Of a stretch of 35,166 bases of DNA, positions 7,901 through 17,263 are shown one piece after another. Location: contig JACMRH010000019.1 of assembly GCA_014376535.1 (NCBI GenBank), positions 1-35,166 on the forward strand, written 5' to 3'. How positions within the stretch are numbered: position 1 is the first letter of the stretch; each line of letters starts with the position of its first letter. Under the pieces are notes generated by a model. It saw only the letters and a list, made by a program, of their open reading frames with translations. It made no database searches and was not told the DNA's origin. Source of the stretch: Cytophagales bacterium (GTDB lineage: Bacteria; Bacteroidota; Bacteroidia; Cytophagales; UBA9547). The translations under genes were made by a program, and so were the position numbers.

Positions 7901-10659
7901 GCAATCTGTTTAGATTAAATAATGTGTTTAAGCCCAGTGGCCAAAGTTCAGAATACATTACAGGATATGGATCATTAATAAAACAGGTTAATAATCAATT
8001 GGTTTCTATAACCACTGCTCCTAATACAGGAAAATTATGCCTGAAAATTACTATTGAAGGAAAATTAATTGAAGGATCAGGTACTAAAACAACTTCCCCC
8101 AGACAAGCTGCTTATGATTTCTTTTCTACACAGAGAGTAGAATATGGAGATTTAAAGAGTATGAACGGCTTTATGAATACTGATGTTGGCGATTACTACA
8201 ATGGTAGGGATTCTGACGCAGGGTTTGTAAAAATTGCTAAACGATTAGCTATCATTGGTTTATCTACCACGATAGTTAGTAATTTTGGATTTACAATGGA
8301 CGGAAAGCTTTTTGATGGACGTTATAGCATTCCTAATCCCGATAATGTTGCAAATACAATGGCTTCAGGAAATAGTGAGGTTAGTCAATCTTATCTAAAA
8401 CTTCCGCTTTACAGCACAAAAAGAGGAGGTGGAGTTAGAGTAAAACGTTTGTACACATTTGACCAGGGATTAGAACAGGTTACTAATTCTACTGTAAATG
8501 ATGCCGTATTATACGGAACTGAATACATATATAAAACTTCAGATGGTCTTTGTAGTGGGGTCGCTACCAATGAGCCTGCTGGAATGAGAGAAGAAAACCC
8601 GCTTGTTCAATATCTTCCCAAAAAGGAACAAACATTATATTCGAGGTTAACTACTGGTGTTGAAAAAGATAACTCAGAAGGACCTTTAGGTGAAAGTTTG
8701 CTTCCGAGCGCTAGCATTGGCTATTCAAGAGTTGTCACAAAAAATATTTATGAAGGGACCTCTTCCAATGGATTTACAGTAAATGAATATTACACTGTAA
8801 AAGATTACCCATTTGATATGGGTTATAAAAACATGTCAAATGTTTCAAGCAGACAGACTGAACCTGCAATTACATCAACATCATTAGGAGTAAATTCGCT
8901 AAAAGACAAGTTTAGTTTGCCAATTCCTTTTTTCTCTTATTCTGTTGAAAAATATTGGGCAACCCAGGGATTTAGATTTATCATAAATTCTATGCACGGT
9001 CAGGCAAAGAAGGTAACTGCATATGGTGGTAAATATTCAAATTTTACTTCAGGAAACACCAGTATATATGATAAATACAAAAATGTATATGTTGTTTCCG
9101 GTAAAGAATATTTTTACTACGAGCCTGGGGAGAATGTCAAATTAATAGCTGCTGATGGCACATTTATAAGCAATGTTCCCGGTAAAGAAGTGGACGCCAC
9201 CATCGAAATAAAGCAAAATTTAGACAGATCAATGAATTTTGGATTGTCAATTAGTATGGATTTAGGTGTAATGCTTCCCCCGCCTCCATACCCTGCTGTG
9301 TTTCCGGATATGAGTTATGTAAATAATAGTGCTAGTATAGCTGCGAATACTAAAGTTATAAGGTATCCAACAATTTTAAAGAAAGTGGTAAGCCACCAGG
9401 ATGGCATATCATCTTCGCAAGAATATCTCGCTTTCGACAAGAGCACCGGTGGTCCTATCCTTTCAAGGACTTCAGATGAGTTCAATGGATTAAATTATAC
9501 TTTCGATATGCCTGCATACTGGAAGCATAGTGGAATGGGGAAAATAGATGATAATTCTTCAAACCATAATTTGATTGGCGAAAAGACAATGAATTTCCAT
9601 TTTTATGAACAGCCTGGCGTTGTTGCTAAAATAATTACTTATAACGCAAATAATACATGGAGTTTTGATTATTCTAAACTTTTATCGGCTTCCGCAACTG
9701 TTTTTAATAATAATCCAACCATTACAAATAACAAATGGAAACCAATTAGGTCCCATGTGTACAATACAAAGGTTGCTTCCAGAGATGTTATATCACCAGT
9801 TAAGACTGACATAAAACAATCCGGTTTGTATCTATCTCCTTCTTCATTTACTCAAACATCTATAGATCAAATATTTGCCAGTTCTTCTGCTGCTAATTGG
9901 ATAATTACGGATATGATCACTCAGTATTCTAAAAATGGGGATGCCATTGAACAGACTAATGCCTTGAATATTCCTAGCTCCGCACTATATGATACAAAAT
10001 ATGGGTCTTATCCTATTATGGTCTCAAAAAATGCCAATAAAAATTCAGTTTATTTTAACGATTTTGAATCCTATACTGATTTTGCAAACTTTTATCCATT
10101 GCAAGGCGGTGATTTTGGAGGTGTCGCCCATTCAGGTTCATTGTCAGCCGCTACTGGGGGGATGGGACTCCTTATTCCAGCTGTGATACAATCTTATGGG
10201 AAACATTTAATAAGATTTTGGGCTAGTCTTGAAACAGACAGGTCTTTCGGATTTTCTGGTGCTAATTACGAATTTCCTACACCCATAGTAAATTTTGGTG
10301 GAAAAGATTATGGAGCGACAAAGGTAGCCACTAGTGGGGGATGGAATCTATATTCGGTAGTAGTCAATGTATCCAGTTCAAACCATAATCTAACTATAAT
10401 TACAAATCCAAATGGCGCAACTGGAGTTTATTTTTATGTTGATGATTTAAGGATTGAACCTTTAGCCGCCAGTTCTAAATGTTTCTCATATGATGCATCA
10501 CAAAGGTTGTCAGCAGAATTTGATGATCAGCATTTTGGAATGTATTATCAGTACAATGCAGAAGGTAAATTGATCAGAAAAATTGCAGAAACTGAAAAGG
10601 GTAAAAAGACCTTGATGGAAACTCAATACAATGTAAAACTTCAAAAAAGAGATCAGTAA
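4921..10659 (+). CDS. Giant SpvB-like / YD-repeat secreted protein (protein A)
   Basis: A 1912-residue protein with an N-terminal signal sequence (hydrophobic to about residue 34, ending ESFA). Residues 50-115 carry the Bacteroidota SpvB/TcdB-like opening: DMVNTFTGEFSYSVPVIQIP, then SGYSLSLNYNSG, ASWVGLGWKLSPGVI and KRGIPDDF. Residues about 210-265 are a highly charged coiled-coil-like insert. A further block typical of these proteins lies at about 850-925 (LLDAWGN, AAWHMKQIQLPSGGKILVEYE). Residues about 1700-1848 resemble a carbohydrate-binding or LamG-type jelly roll, ending YVDDLRIEP. One YD-type repeat closes the protein (YDASQRLSAEF, YYQYNAEGKLIRKIAE). There is no Rhs core, no toxin tail and no type IX sorting domain. 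It is followed after three bases by the next gene. Probably an exported shell or scaffold protein; the substrate is unknown. Confidence 0.8.
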   Translation: MKLFRNVLFSRTLTFSVLTGFCLNIFIISESFALTSGPKSPDFSSYQPISATDMVNTFTGEFSYSVPVIQIPGPGESGYSLSLNYNSGVSSEEEASWVGLGWKLSPGVIDRSKRGIPDDFDDTKSIDYYNHNDANWSFSAKRKIGAQLFAKKIDNTALDIGLGTTLRYNNNTGYFRSFNLDMSTLGILSVGAEYSASGITYSAQISPYGIAKFFRKSKEKRDKKMEKDIDKILDDDKLTNNQKIKQLNKKLDFNKKREKLNSRLYSPSSSLGAFSFSDFSKPPINPKYSGFSVNVAKTLSIEPSTLPIGLYTGDYYGFNIQKNHTVSSFNSVGYMYSVNSADEHVKDYYVEKGNNIGIRDLFLGMPFNNADFFNVSCDGLGGSFKFKHNSIGIFSPAKIKNSLIHINFAKGLDLGADIGVSIDIGGGVTDNIVRKWGSSGVKQFGTESNGRFVFLHDLGDYGKDNLMNSNNCGVIDLEVKCKVPGIKNAKIGDVSTSKNQDVLPYENYVFSRATPITYSKTGSLIEKFSIVNDKGTRFQFNENLKVFNEGSLQVSEGGLAGTVDNNYIINSVSPTYTPAGLINYFSDFKDNGAKKTTFNKVVGEINKNPYAVNYLLTEILDYDYQDINANGVDNADYGSWTKFAYETASPNYEFRYPYSGFLYEENSYSISEDNMGQVNFGSKELKYLNKIETKTHIAYFVNNESVAANFGNAEGVDFLNPSKVALRLDARDASNTNPASCRRSRYLDKIVLFSKNNLAKPLYTVRFDYGYSLCSKTPNNSSKTGKLTLNKVWFEYEGVNNARIAPYVFSYNYPFSNEYSGILGKSKYPDFFTLLGKYSTATQNPDYNPHLLDAWGNIQYKGNDQNRLDRPWLNQANMSDDDARQFDPAAWHMKQIQLPSGGKILVEYEQNTYRFVQDRAVSGMASVNDYYWDSGDKSGYGNMDIYLNPEDLNISSTQLTNESANIISMVNNWFEFDGNSAGRKIYYKFLFNQGNLFRLNNVFKPSGQSSEYITGYGSLIKQVNNQLVSITTAPNTGKLCLKITIEGKLIEGSGTKTTSPRQAAYDFFSTQRVEYGDLKSMNGFMNTDVGDYYNGRDSDAGFVKIAKRLAIIGLSTTIVSNFGFTMDGKLFDGRYSIPNPDNVANTMASGNSEVSQSYLKLPLYSTKRGGGVRVKRLYTFDQGLEQVTNSTVNDAVLYGTEYIYKTSDGLCSGVATNEPAGMREENPLVQYLPKKEQTLYSRLTTGVEKDNSEGPLGESLLPSASIGYSRVVTKNIYEGTSSNGFTVNEYYTVKDYPFDMGYKNMSNVSSRQTEPAITSTSLGVNSLKDKFSLPIPFFSYSVEKYWATQGFRFIINSMHGQAKKVTAYGGKYSNFTSGNTSIYDKYKNVYVVSGKEYFYYEPGENVKLIAADGTFISNVPGKEVDATIEIKQNLDRSMNFGLSISMDLGVMLPPPPYPAVFPDMSYVNNSASIAANTKVIRYPTILKKVVSHQDGISSSQEYLAFDKSTGGPILSRTSDEFNGLNYTFDMPAYWKHSGMGKIDDNSSNHNLIGEKTMNFHFYEQPGVVAKIITYNANNTWSFDYSKLLSASATVFNNNPTITNNKWKPIRSHVYNTKVASRDVISPVKTDIKQSGLYLSPSSFTQTSIDQIFASSSAANWIITDMITQYSKNGDAIEQTNALNIPSSALYDTKYGSYPIMVSKNANKNSVYFNDFESYTDFANFYPLQGGDFGGVAHSGSLSAATGGMGLLIPAVIQSYGKHLIRFWASLETDRSFGFSGANYEFPTPIVNFGGKDYGATKVATSGGWNLYSVVVNVSSSNHNLTIITNPNGATGVYFYVDDLRIEPLAASSKCFSYDASQRLSAEFDDQHFGMYYQYNAEGKLIRKIAETEKGKKTLMETQYNVKLQKRDQ

Positions 10660-10662
10660 AGT

Positions 10663-11406
10663 ATGTTATTTGTAATTTCTAGACTTTGGTTTCAAATCAA
10701 TGATTTATCATTGATATTAAGTTTTTGTTGTAGCTTTTTGAGCTTATCAAATGATGTAAACTGTAAAAAGGTTTTGATTGAGAATTTACATCCTGTCAAA
10801 TCCAACAATTCTAAATCGAACAAGACTTATCATTTAGAAATGGATATTAGAATGAAAGGTAAATCAACGAATGGAGAAGAAAATTTTGAGAAGATCAAGG
10901 TTCTTTCAAATTCACGTTTAAGAATATATGAAAGTTCAAAATTTTCAACTTATTCAGACCTTTCTCAAGTGTATTTTGTTGACCACATGTCGAAGAGTAT
11001 ATTTATTAGTAAGTCAAACAGCAATCTGAAAAACTTTGATCAAAGTGAAATGATACAATCCATTCAGGATTCTCTGGTAAAATATTCCGATGTCTCCCAA
11101 TGCAGTAAATATAAAGTTCAAAATAAGGTTATTCAATACATAAAACTTCAACCAAATCCTACATATGCACAGGCAAAGCATATTGAGAGCGTTGAATATT
11201 TTTGGAATACCAGTGAAAAAAAGCTTGATAGAATTAACATGAACTATCAAATCGGACACGACATAGAATATATGTACACTAACTATTTAGTTGTTGATTT
11301 TTTTTCTGATATAAAATTAAAAAATAAAGCCTCCGATTATGTTTTTTCTGGCAAAGGCAAAGTATTGCCTGCATTTGCTAACTATGAAATTGAATATACT
11401 GAGTAA
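10663..11406 (+). CDS. Small secreted protein of unknown function between the giants
   Basis: A 247-residue protein. Residues about 12-30 are hydrophobic (LSLILSFCCSFLSL), fitting a signal peptide. The mature part has alternating beta strands: TYHLEMDIRMKG, RLRIYESSKFSTYSDLSQ, YFVDHMSKSIFISKS, then VEYFWNTSEKKLDRINMNY. The pattern of a half-barrel that could hold a lipid or hydrophobic peptide loosely recalls LolA-like proteins, but I see no diagnostic motif. It lies three bases after protein A and four bases before protein B, so it belongs to the same transcription unit and may be a companion or adaptor of the giants. I do not recognise the family. Confidence 0.65.
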   Translation: MLFVISRLWFQINDLSLILSFCCSFLSLSNDVNCKKVLIENLHPVKSNNSKSNKTYHLEMDIRMKGKSTNGEENFEKIKVLSNSRLRIYESSKFSTYSDLSQVYFVDHMSKSIFISKSNSNLKNFDQSEMIQSIQDSLVKYSDVSQCSKYKVQNKVIQYIKLQPNPTYAQAKHIESVEYFWNTSEKKLDRINMNYQIGHDIEYMYTNYLVVDFFSDIKLKNKASDYVFSGKGKVLPAFANYEIEYTE

Positions 11407-11410
11407 AACA

Positions 11411-14400
11411 ATGAATATGAACTACTTTACCAAACTAAACTTCAACCCATTTAATTTTAAATGTTTAGGAATATTTATACTTCTACACATTTTTATTAAT
11501 CATTCTTATGGGCAAACTGGCTTTACTTATAAAGATTCAAAGCATCAGCTTTTAATCACGGAGCCTTTTACTACATTATCTGCGCCACCTTCAATTATTG
11601 TACGCAATATTGCTATGCCTACAAGGCTAAAACTTTTGAGAAGTTTTGTCAAAAAAGCTGAGCTAAAGGTGTCTTTGGAAAAGAAAATTGGCGAGATAAT
11701 TCCTTTGTCTTCATGTGCAATAGATGTGGAATATAAAATTACGGCAGTTAGAAGTCTTGGAGTATCGGAAGTATTATCAAATGCACAAAAACTTTCGCTT
11801 AAAGCAGGAAGCAATGGAGGAACCATTTTTATTGATTTGACTTCCAAAGCATTTTTATCTATACAAACCGATAAAATGGTAAATGGGACTGGATATTTTG
11901 ATTTCGATGCTCTGAAAATTGAGATAACAAAGATCACAGCTCCTGCATGTTTTTCTTCCTATATAAATTTAATCTCTACTACAGTTAGCATTAATATTGA
12001 ATATGGAATAGATTTATTAAGTTCTACTGATGCTGAAATAGCTGCCGGAAGTTTGATATTCCCACGTTCAAATCCTGTTAATCCTCCCACCTTAGTCACA
12101 ACCAAAAATTTGAAATTGACATGGAATTGTAATAAATCAATGATAGACTTTGAATGCCCAAAATATCAAATTCAAATTTTAAAGCTTTATAATTCTGATA
12201 AGTTAAATGTTACTGATCCATTAACCATTGATGCAAATCCAGATTGGAATAAAGCGTTAAATATATTTACTGAAAGCAGCCAGACTTCTGTAGAAATAAC
12301 TTTAGGTGAAGGTCAGGGATATTATGCATGGAGGGTTAGGCCTATTTCAACATTTTATCCCGATGAGGAAAATGGAGATATATATAATGATCAGGCTTTT
12401 TCCAAGTGGCCTTATGAACTCGTGTATATGAATACGCCTACAATTCCAATTACGAGTTCTGCTGAAGGTGTTTTTAATGTAACTGGCAATACAGCAGTTA
12501 ACAAGTATATATTTTATTTTAAAGACCCTGATGATCAACGTAATTACACTTATTCCAGGACTTTTTCGGAAGGCAATAAGGCCAAGGAAATTTTGACTTA
12601 TGCCAATGGTTTATTGCAGGTACAACAGCAGCAAACTTATATACCATCCCTAAAAAGCAGATTGGTTTCACAAACGCTTTATGATAATTTAGGTAGACCA
12701 GCATTAGTAAGCTTACCATTGCCAACAAACTTTGCAACAACAGCTAATCCAGCAGTCAGCGCAGATGATAAGTTGTATGCATATGAAAATAGAGTTTTAA
12801 AAACTACATCAGGGGGTCTATATACTTTAGCAAACTTTGATGCAGACAATAAAATTCTAAATCCAGATGTTGTTTCAAGTTCCGCTAGTAATAAGGATAA
12901 AACTTTAGACAACTACTCAGCTTATTATTCAAATAATAATACAGATATTAATGTTCCTAGTGCGGATCAGTACACTTTTTCGAGGACATTATATGATAAT
13001 GACCCGAGTGGCAGAGTAAAAGAACAATCTAGTCCCGGATTAGCCCATTCTATAAATACAGATATAAATAACCGTAAAGCGACAGTTCGTACAGAATATG
13101 CAACTGCAACTAAAGCCGAACTGGTTAGACTCCTAGGTAAGGAAGCACCACTTTCAGAAAAGGTGCTAAAAACAATCACAACTGATCAAAACAATGTAAA
13201 ATCTGCTACATATACTAATTCAGTAGGAAAAGTTATTATTACCTGTCTGATTTTTGACAATAACTCCAACAACCTTGCTAATCTGGATGAGTATAAAGGC
13301 GGTGTTGTAGGAACAGGCGAGATCAACTCTCTTCCAAATGCTGATATAAATAAAAATGCACCTGCTCCGGTTGTCCTTACAGATGTAATTACGGTAAATA
13401 AAAAGGACGAATTAGGATTGATAGCTTCTAAAAGAATTGTTTTGACTCAACAACAAGACCTTTCAGTTAGTTATACTTTTGGTACTAAAGCTTTAAGTGG
13501 TTGTGATGTTCCAGGTAACCCTTGTAAATACGATCTTCACGTTTATATCAAAGACGTAAATGATCCTACAAAATCAACCTATTTAATTCAGGGAATAGAC
13601 GCTTCTACTTGTAATCCTTGTACCAGTAAAGTGAACCTGATGCCAGGAACATATGTAATTGAAAAAATTCTAAGACCTGTGGCAGCAGTTGCTGTAGCTA
13701 CGGCTGACGGGAAATCGAATGATTTTATGGAAATCATTGGATTATTTAAAACAAAATTAGCTGAAGTTAAATGTCCAGAGCAAGCTCCTGACTATTACAT
13801 GTGGCTAACATCATTTGTTCACTATTTTAATGCATTTAAAGCTCAGGATAATGCTTCAGTAACTCCCGCTTGTAGTGGTATTACACAATCCCTTCAACCA
13901 TTTTTGGATAAGTTCCAGATAACTTTAAATGCATATAATGATGTGAAAAAAATTACCCTGAATTATGATGCAAGTACCACCTATGGAGGAAGTATAAATC
14001 GCCCACCTCTGCCAAATTCTGGTCCAACTGGTTACACTTCTGGCTTAAGTTGTGCCATTTTTGATGCAAGTGCTGCCATAAATTATAATACGCTTTTTAC
14101 TAAGGGGTTTGTTATAAATAGTAAAAGCGTAACTACTGATTATATGAATGCTATTAATAGCCTTACTATTTTTCCGGGATGTTGTGAGGCGATGACAGTA
14201 CCTATCAAGTATGTGCCTCCAGTATTGATGCCTACAGAAGATCAGTTAAAAACGTCAAGAAATAATACAGCAAAAACAATAAATTATAATTTTTTCTCTT
14301 CTACCTCAACCACTACCAGTTTTCCTGACCTGGAAGGATATGCGTTGTCTCTTTTGGCCGATTATGATGTAGATCCTTCAGCAGTAGTTTTTAAAGATTT

Positions 14401-17230
14401 GGTGCAGCCTACTTATGATAATGCACCAAATACTTTTAGAAAAATGTCTTATAATAATTATTTACTTGAGGTAAAGAAAAGAATTCCAATTGGAACATAT
14501 GGCGGTTTGTATGAAACAAATGGAGACTTAAAAATATATGTTAAATATTTTTATTCTAAAATGATGGGCTTTCTTCCTGGAGATTTTAATAATCTGGCAA
14601 ACAGGATGTTATACGATAAATATGATGCTTCAAATCCTAAAGAAGTATTAAAATCCGGAGAGGCAAATACCAATATTACTCCATTTATAAATGATCCAAA
14701 ATGTGTGGATAACACTCCTCCTACATCTGTTAATATTTCGACGGTTATTAACGCATCTGGTGCGCCTTTGGCAGGTTATACAGTTAAATCTCCGGAATAT
14801 AAACTGGCAAAATATTACAGGTCTATTGGCTATGCTGATTCATATACTTTCAATACAGGAACTAAAATTCCACAATATAATTGTATAGCCTGTCAGGATG
14901 TTTTGATCCCGACAGTAAATGGTTCAGTCACCACCTTCGCTCCAAAAGGACCTTACTTAGCAACAGATATTGAATACCAGATATGCCAGGAATATTATAA
15001 GAGGGGACAACAAAATGCCAATATTTGTTCTCAATACCAATGGCAGCCAGTATTTAATTGCTGGAACCAAATTGTAAACCAAATGGTAATGGACCTTGCA
15101 GAAGCAGTTAGATTTTCCGAAGGTAGCGATCAATCTAAAATTCAGGATGCAGTTGCTGAGCAGGATGGAAATTCTGAGGATTCTGACGGACAATTTGATG
15201 ATGCCTTGCCTAAAAGTAAATTTTTACGCTGGATTCTTAAGATATCTGGTGTTCTTGATGTAAGTGATCTAGCGAGAGATTCTGATAATGGCTCGATGGT
15301 TGCGGCTAATTCACCTCCTAAAGATATAATTCCTGAATGCAAAGTCTCCACTTTCCTTGGATGTACAGGATACAAGTTTGCAAGAATTATCTCAACCTCA
15401 ACTCCCCTGGCTTTACCAGGTGACGAAGATTATAATACTGGTGTTTTTTCTAAACCACGTTTAAATACTGATGTTAGTAAAAGTAGGTTCGCTTCGAAAT
15501 TTGGTACAGGAACTACTGCTGACGGTCCATTTTATAACTGGGGTGCATTAGCTTACAGGCAGATTAATCCAGCCGCAGATGGAACAGCCGGATGTGATTA
15601 TTTGTACATGAACAGCCTATTTCCTTATATAAAACACCCCTGGTACGCATTTAAATATTTCGAATACCCATATGAAGGCCTGGATAAAAGTCTTGAGAAT
15701 TCTGTTTGCTATTCCGATCCTAATGATTGTTTTATATCGCAAGGTGGTGTTCAGGTAAAAGTTCCTTGTTGCTTGAATAGTACTGCAATTAATTCATCAG
15801 TAAACTGGACAACTGGAAGCACTTCTTACGGAAAATTTACACAGCCTATAAATACTATATTAACCAATAACTCATTCTGTAAAAGAGTAAGTATAATTGA
15901 TGAAGTTGTTGTTGGACTTAACAGTCCATTAAATAATTACACAGATGCCAACCTATCTGCTACTGATCCTAATTCTAAGGCAAAACTTGTAGTAGCAAAT
16001 TTTGATGGAAAAGGTCAGTTCTTGTGTCGCTACACTAAAAATGAATGGAATAGTGGCCAGCGGTATGGCTTCTATGAGATGATAAAGAATAAAAATTTCG
16101 CTACTGTAAGAGTAGATCCATATCCTTTAAGTGATGCAACTGCAACTACAGACTTCGCAAACAAACTTCCTGCTTTCGACCCTACATGTGGTACTTCTTC
16201 TATTAGTAAGCTCGGATTAACAGCTGGCGAACAACAAGATTGGTTTTCATGGATCAACCAAACTAATACCGCTTCTAAGTTCCCTTCCCGTGTGGAATTT
16301 GAACTAATGAAAAAACAGAAATCATGTGAATCGACCTGTTTTGGTAGAAAGGCAGCCTTTAGAATTGAATTAGAAAAACATTTTACGAAAAATGGGTATA
16401 AAGTTGGGGCTTGTGTTCCCGGAAAAAATGCTGACCCCGCTCAATATATTGATCCAACGGACCTTGATGCAATGACAGAAAGTTTTTACAAAGACCAATG
16501 TTTGCCTCTATGTAAAATGTCTTCATATCGTGTCAATTCAGAAAGTGCACGTTACTTTAATGCAGCAAGAGAATTTACTAAAAGCTCTTCCACCTATCCA
16601 CCTGTAACTTATGTTGCGCCACCAGATAATTCTGATAAATGTTCTCCGTATGGTTCTGCCTTAAGGCCACCTGCAACATCTCAGGAATGTGCAGCATTTG
16701 TATCGGACAATAGTCAGTTAGGTTCCAGTACTACCGCATTTACAATCGAATATGGAATGGGGGATAATGCCTGTAATACGGCTAATCCTGGAACAGTAAT
16801 TCAAAGACCATCAGGAATGACTGCCCCTGCCGCACCGGCTGTAGCATTAGGAGCCATATATGATTTTTCAAATTTATATGGTACAGACCCTTCGGCTGCT
16901 ACTAAGGTTAAAAATTGTGAATTAAAGAAAACCAATATTGTATTCAACTTTGAAGGTTTTGATTTTAATCCTATCAATCCTTATAACGGGACTCTTACTG
17001 CAAACAACAGTTTGAACCTCAATATAATTGCTCCAGCGTGTAGTAGTGGTACCTGGGTTCAACAGGACATGAGTACCTACATAGGTAACCCAAATTTTTC
17101 TCCACCAAGCGCCAACAAAGGAGGATTACCTGTTAATATAGCAACTGACCTTCAGGATAAGTATAAAACCGAAGCAGAGAAGCCCAAAAGCCAGACTCAG
17201 CAGTTGAAATTTGTAACTCCAGCGCAATAA
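11411..17230 (+). CDS. Giant Cys-rich YD/Fn3-type secreted protein (protein B)
   Basis: A 1939-residue protein. ATG 11411 is chosen over the in-frame ATG 11339 because it gives a proper signal peptide (basic start, CLGIFILLHIFI, ending SYGQ) and avoids a 68-base overlap with the previous gene. A beta-rich front is followed by an Fn3-like domain (about residues 240-345, with YAWRVRPIS). Degenerate YD repeats follow: SQTLYDNLGRPALVSLPLP near residue 423 and FSRTLYDNDPSGRVKEQ near 524. From about residue 697 to the end the sequence is Cys-rich, with pairs such as CNPC, CC and CIAC, suggesting disulfides in an extracellular protein. There is no Rhs core, catalytic motif or type IX sorting domain. 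It lies between protein A and the Rhs protein and probably works with them; its mechanism is unknown. Confidence 0.75.
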   Translation: MNMNYFTKLNFNPFNFKCLGIFILLHIFINHSYGQTGFTYKDSKHQLLITEPFTTLSAPPSIIVRNIAMPTRLKLLRSFVKKAELKVSLEKKIGEIIPLSSCAIDVEYKITAVRSLGVSEVLSNAQKLSLKAGSNGGTIFIDLTSKAFLSIQTDKMVNGTGYFDFDALKIEITKITAPACFSSYINLISTTVSINIEYGIDLLSSTDAEIAAGSLIFPRSNPVNPPTLVTTKNLKLTWNCNKSMIDFECPKYQIQILKLYNSDKLNVTDPLTIDANPDWNKALNIFTESSQTSVEITLGEGQGYYAWRVRPISTFYPDEENGDIYNDQAFSKWPYELVYMNTPTIPITSSAEGVFNVTGNTAVNKYIFYFKDPDDQRNYTYSRTFSEGNKAKEILTYANGLLQVQQQQTYIPSLKSRLVSQTLYDNLGRPALVSLPLPTNFATTANPAVSADDKLYAYENRVLKTTSGGLYTLANFDADNKILNPDVVSSSASNKDKTLDNYSAYYSNNNTDINVPSADQYTFSRTLYDNDPSGRVKEQSSPGLAHSINTDINNRKATVRTEYATATKAELVRLLGKEAPLSEKVLKTITTDQNNVKSATYTNSVGKVIITCLIFDNNSNNLANLDEYKGGVVGTGEINSLPNADINKNAPAPVVLTDVITVNKKDELGLIASKRIVLTQQQDLSVSYTFGTKALSGCDVPGNPCKYDLHVYIKDVNDPTKSTYLIQGIDASTCNPCTSKVNLMPGTYVIEKILRPVAAVAVATADGKSNDFMEIIGLFKTKLAEVKCPEQAPDYYMWLTSFVHYFNAFKAQDNASVTPACSGITQSLQPFLDKFQITLNAYNDVKKITLNYDASTTYGGSINRPPLPNSGPTGYTSGLSCAIFDASAAINYNTLFTKGFVINSKSVTTDYMNAINSLTIFPGCCEAMTVPIKYVPPVLMPTEDQLKTSRNNTAKTINYNFFSSTSTTTSFPDLEGYALSLLADYDVDPSAVVFKDLVQPTYDNAPNTFRKMSYNNYLLEVKKRIPIGTYGGLYETNGDLKIYVKYFYSKMMGFLPGDFNNLANRMLYDKYDASNPKEVLKSGEANTNITPFINDPKCVDNTPPTSVNISTVINASGAPLAGYTVKSPEYKLAKYYRSIGYADSYTFNTGTKIPQYNCIACQDVLIPTVNGSVTTFAPKGPYLATDIEYQICQEYYKRGQQNANICSQYQWQPVFNCWNQIVNQMVMDLAEAVRFSEGSDQSKIQDAVAEQDGNSEDSDGQFDDALPKSKFLRWILKISGVLDVSDLARDSDNGSMVAANSPPKDIIPECKVSTFLGCTGYKFARIISTSTPLALPGDEDYNTGVFSKPRLNTDVSKSRFASKFGTGTTADGPFYNWGALAYRQINPAADGTAGCDYLYMNSLFPYIKHPWYAFKYFEYPYEGLDKSLENSVCYSDPNDCFISQGGVQVKVPCCLNSTAINSSVNWTTGSTSYGKFTQPINTILTNNSFCKRVSIIDEVVVGLNSPLNNYTDANLSATDPNSKAKLVVANFDGKGQFLCRYTKNEWNSGQRYGFYEMIKNKNFATVRVDPYPLSDATATTDFANKLPAFDPTCGTSSISKLGLTAGEQQDWFSWINQTNTASKFPSRVEFELMKKQKSCESTCFGRKAAFRIELEKHFTKNGYKVGACVPGKNADPAQYIDPTDLDAMTESFYKDQCLPLCKMSSYRVNSESARYFNAAREFTKSSSTYPPVTYVAPPDNSDKCSPYGSALRPPATSQECAAFVSDNSQLGSSTTAFTIEYGMGDNACNTANPGTVIQRPSGMTAPAAPAVALGAIYDFSNLYGTDPSAATKVKNCELKKTNIVFNFEGFDFNPINPYNGTLTANNSLNLNIIAPACSSGTWVQQDMSTYIGNPNFSPPSANKGGLPVNIATDLQDKYKTEAEKPKSQTQQLKFVTPAQ

Positions 17231-17263
17231 CCTAAGCCAAACAGAACCTTACCTCAAGAAGCC

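Noticed and set aside
11339..11410. Upstream in-frame ATG for protein B
   Set aside because: It overlaps the previous gene by 68 bases and places 24 residues before the signal peptide; ATG 11411 gives a normal signal sequence and spacing.
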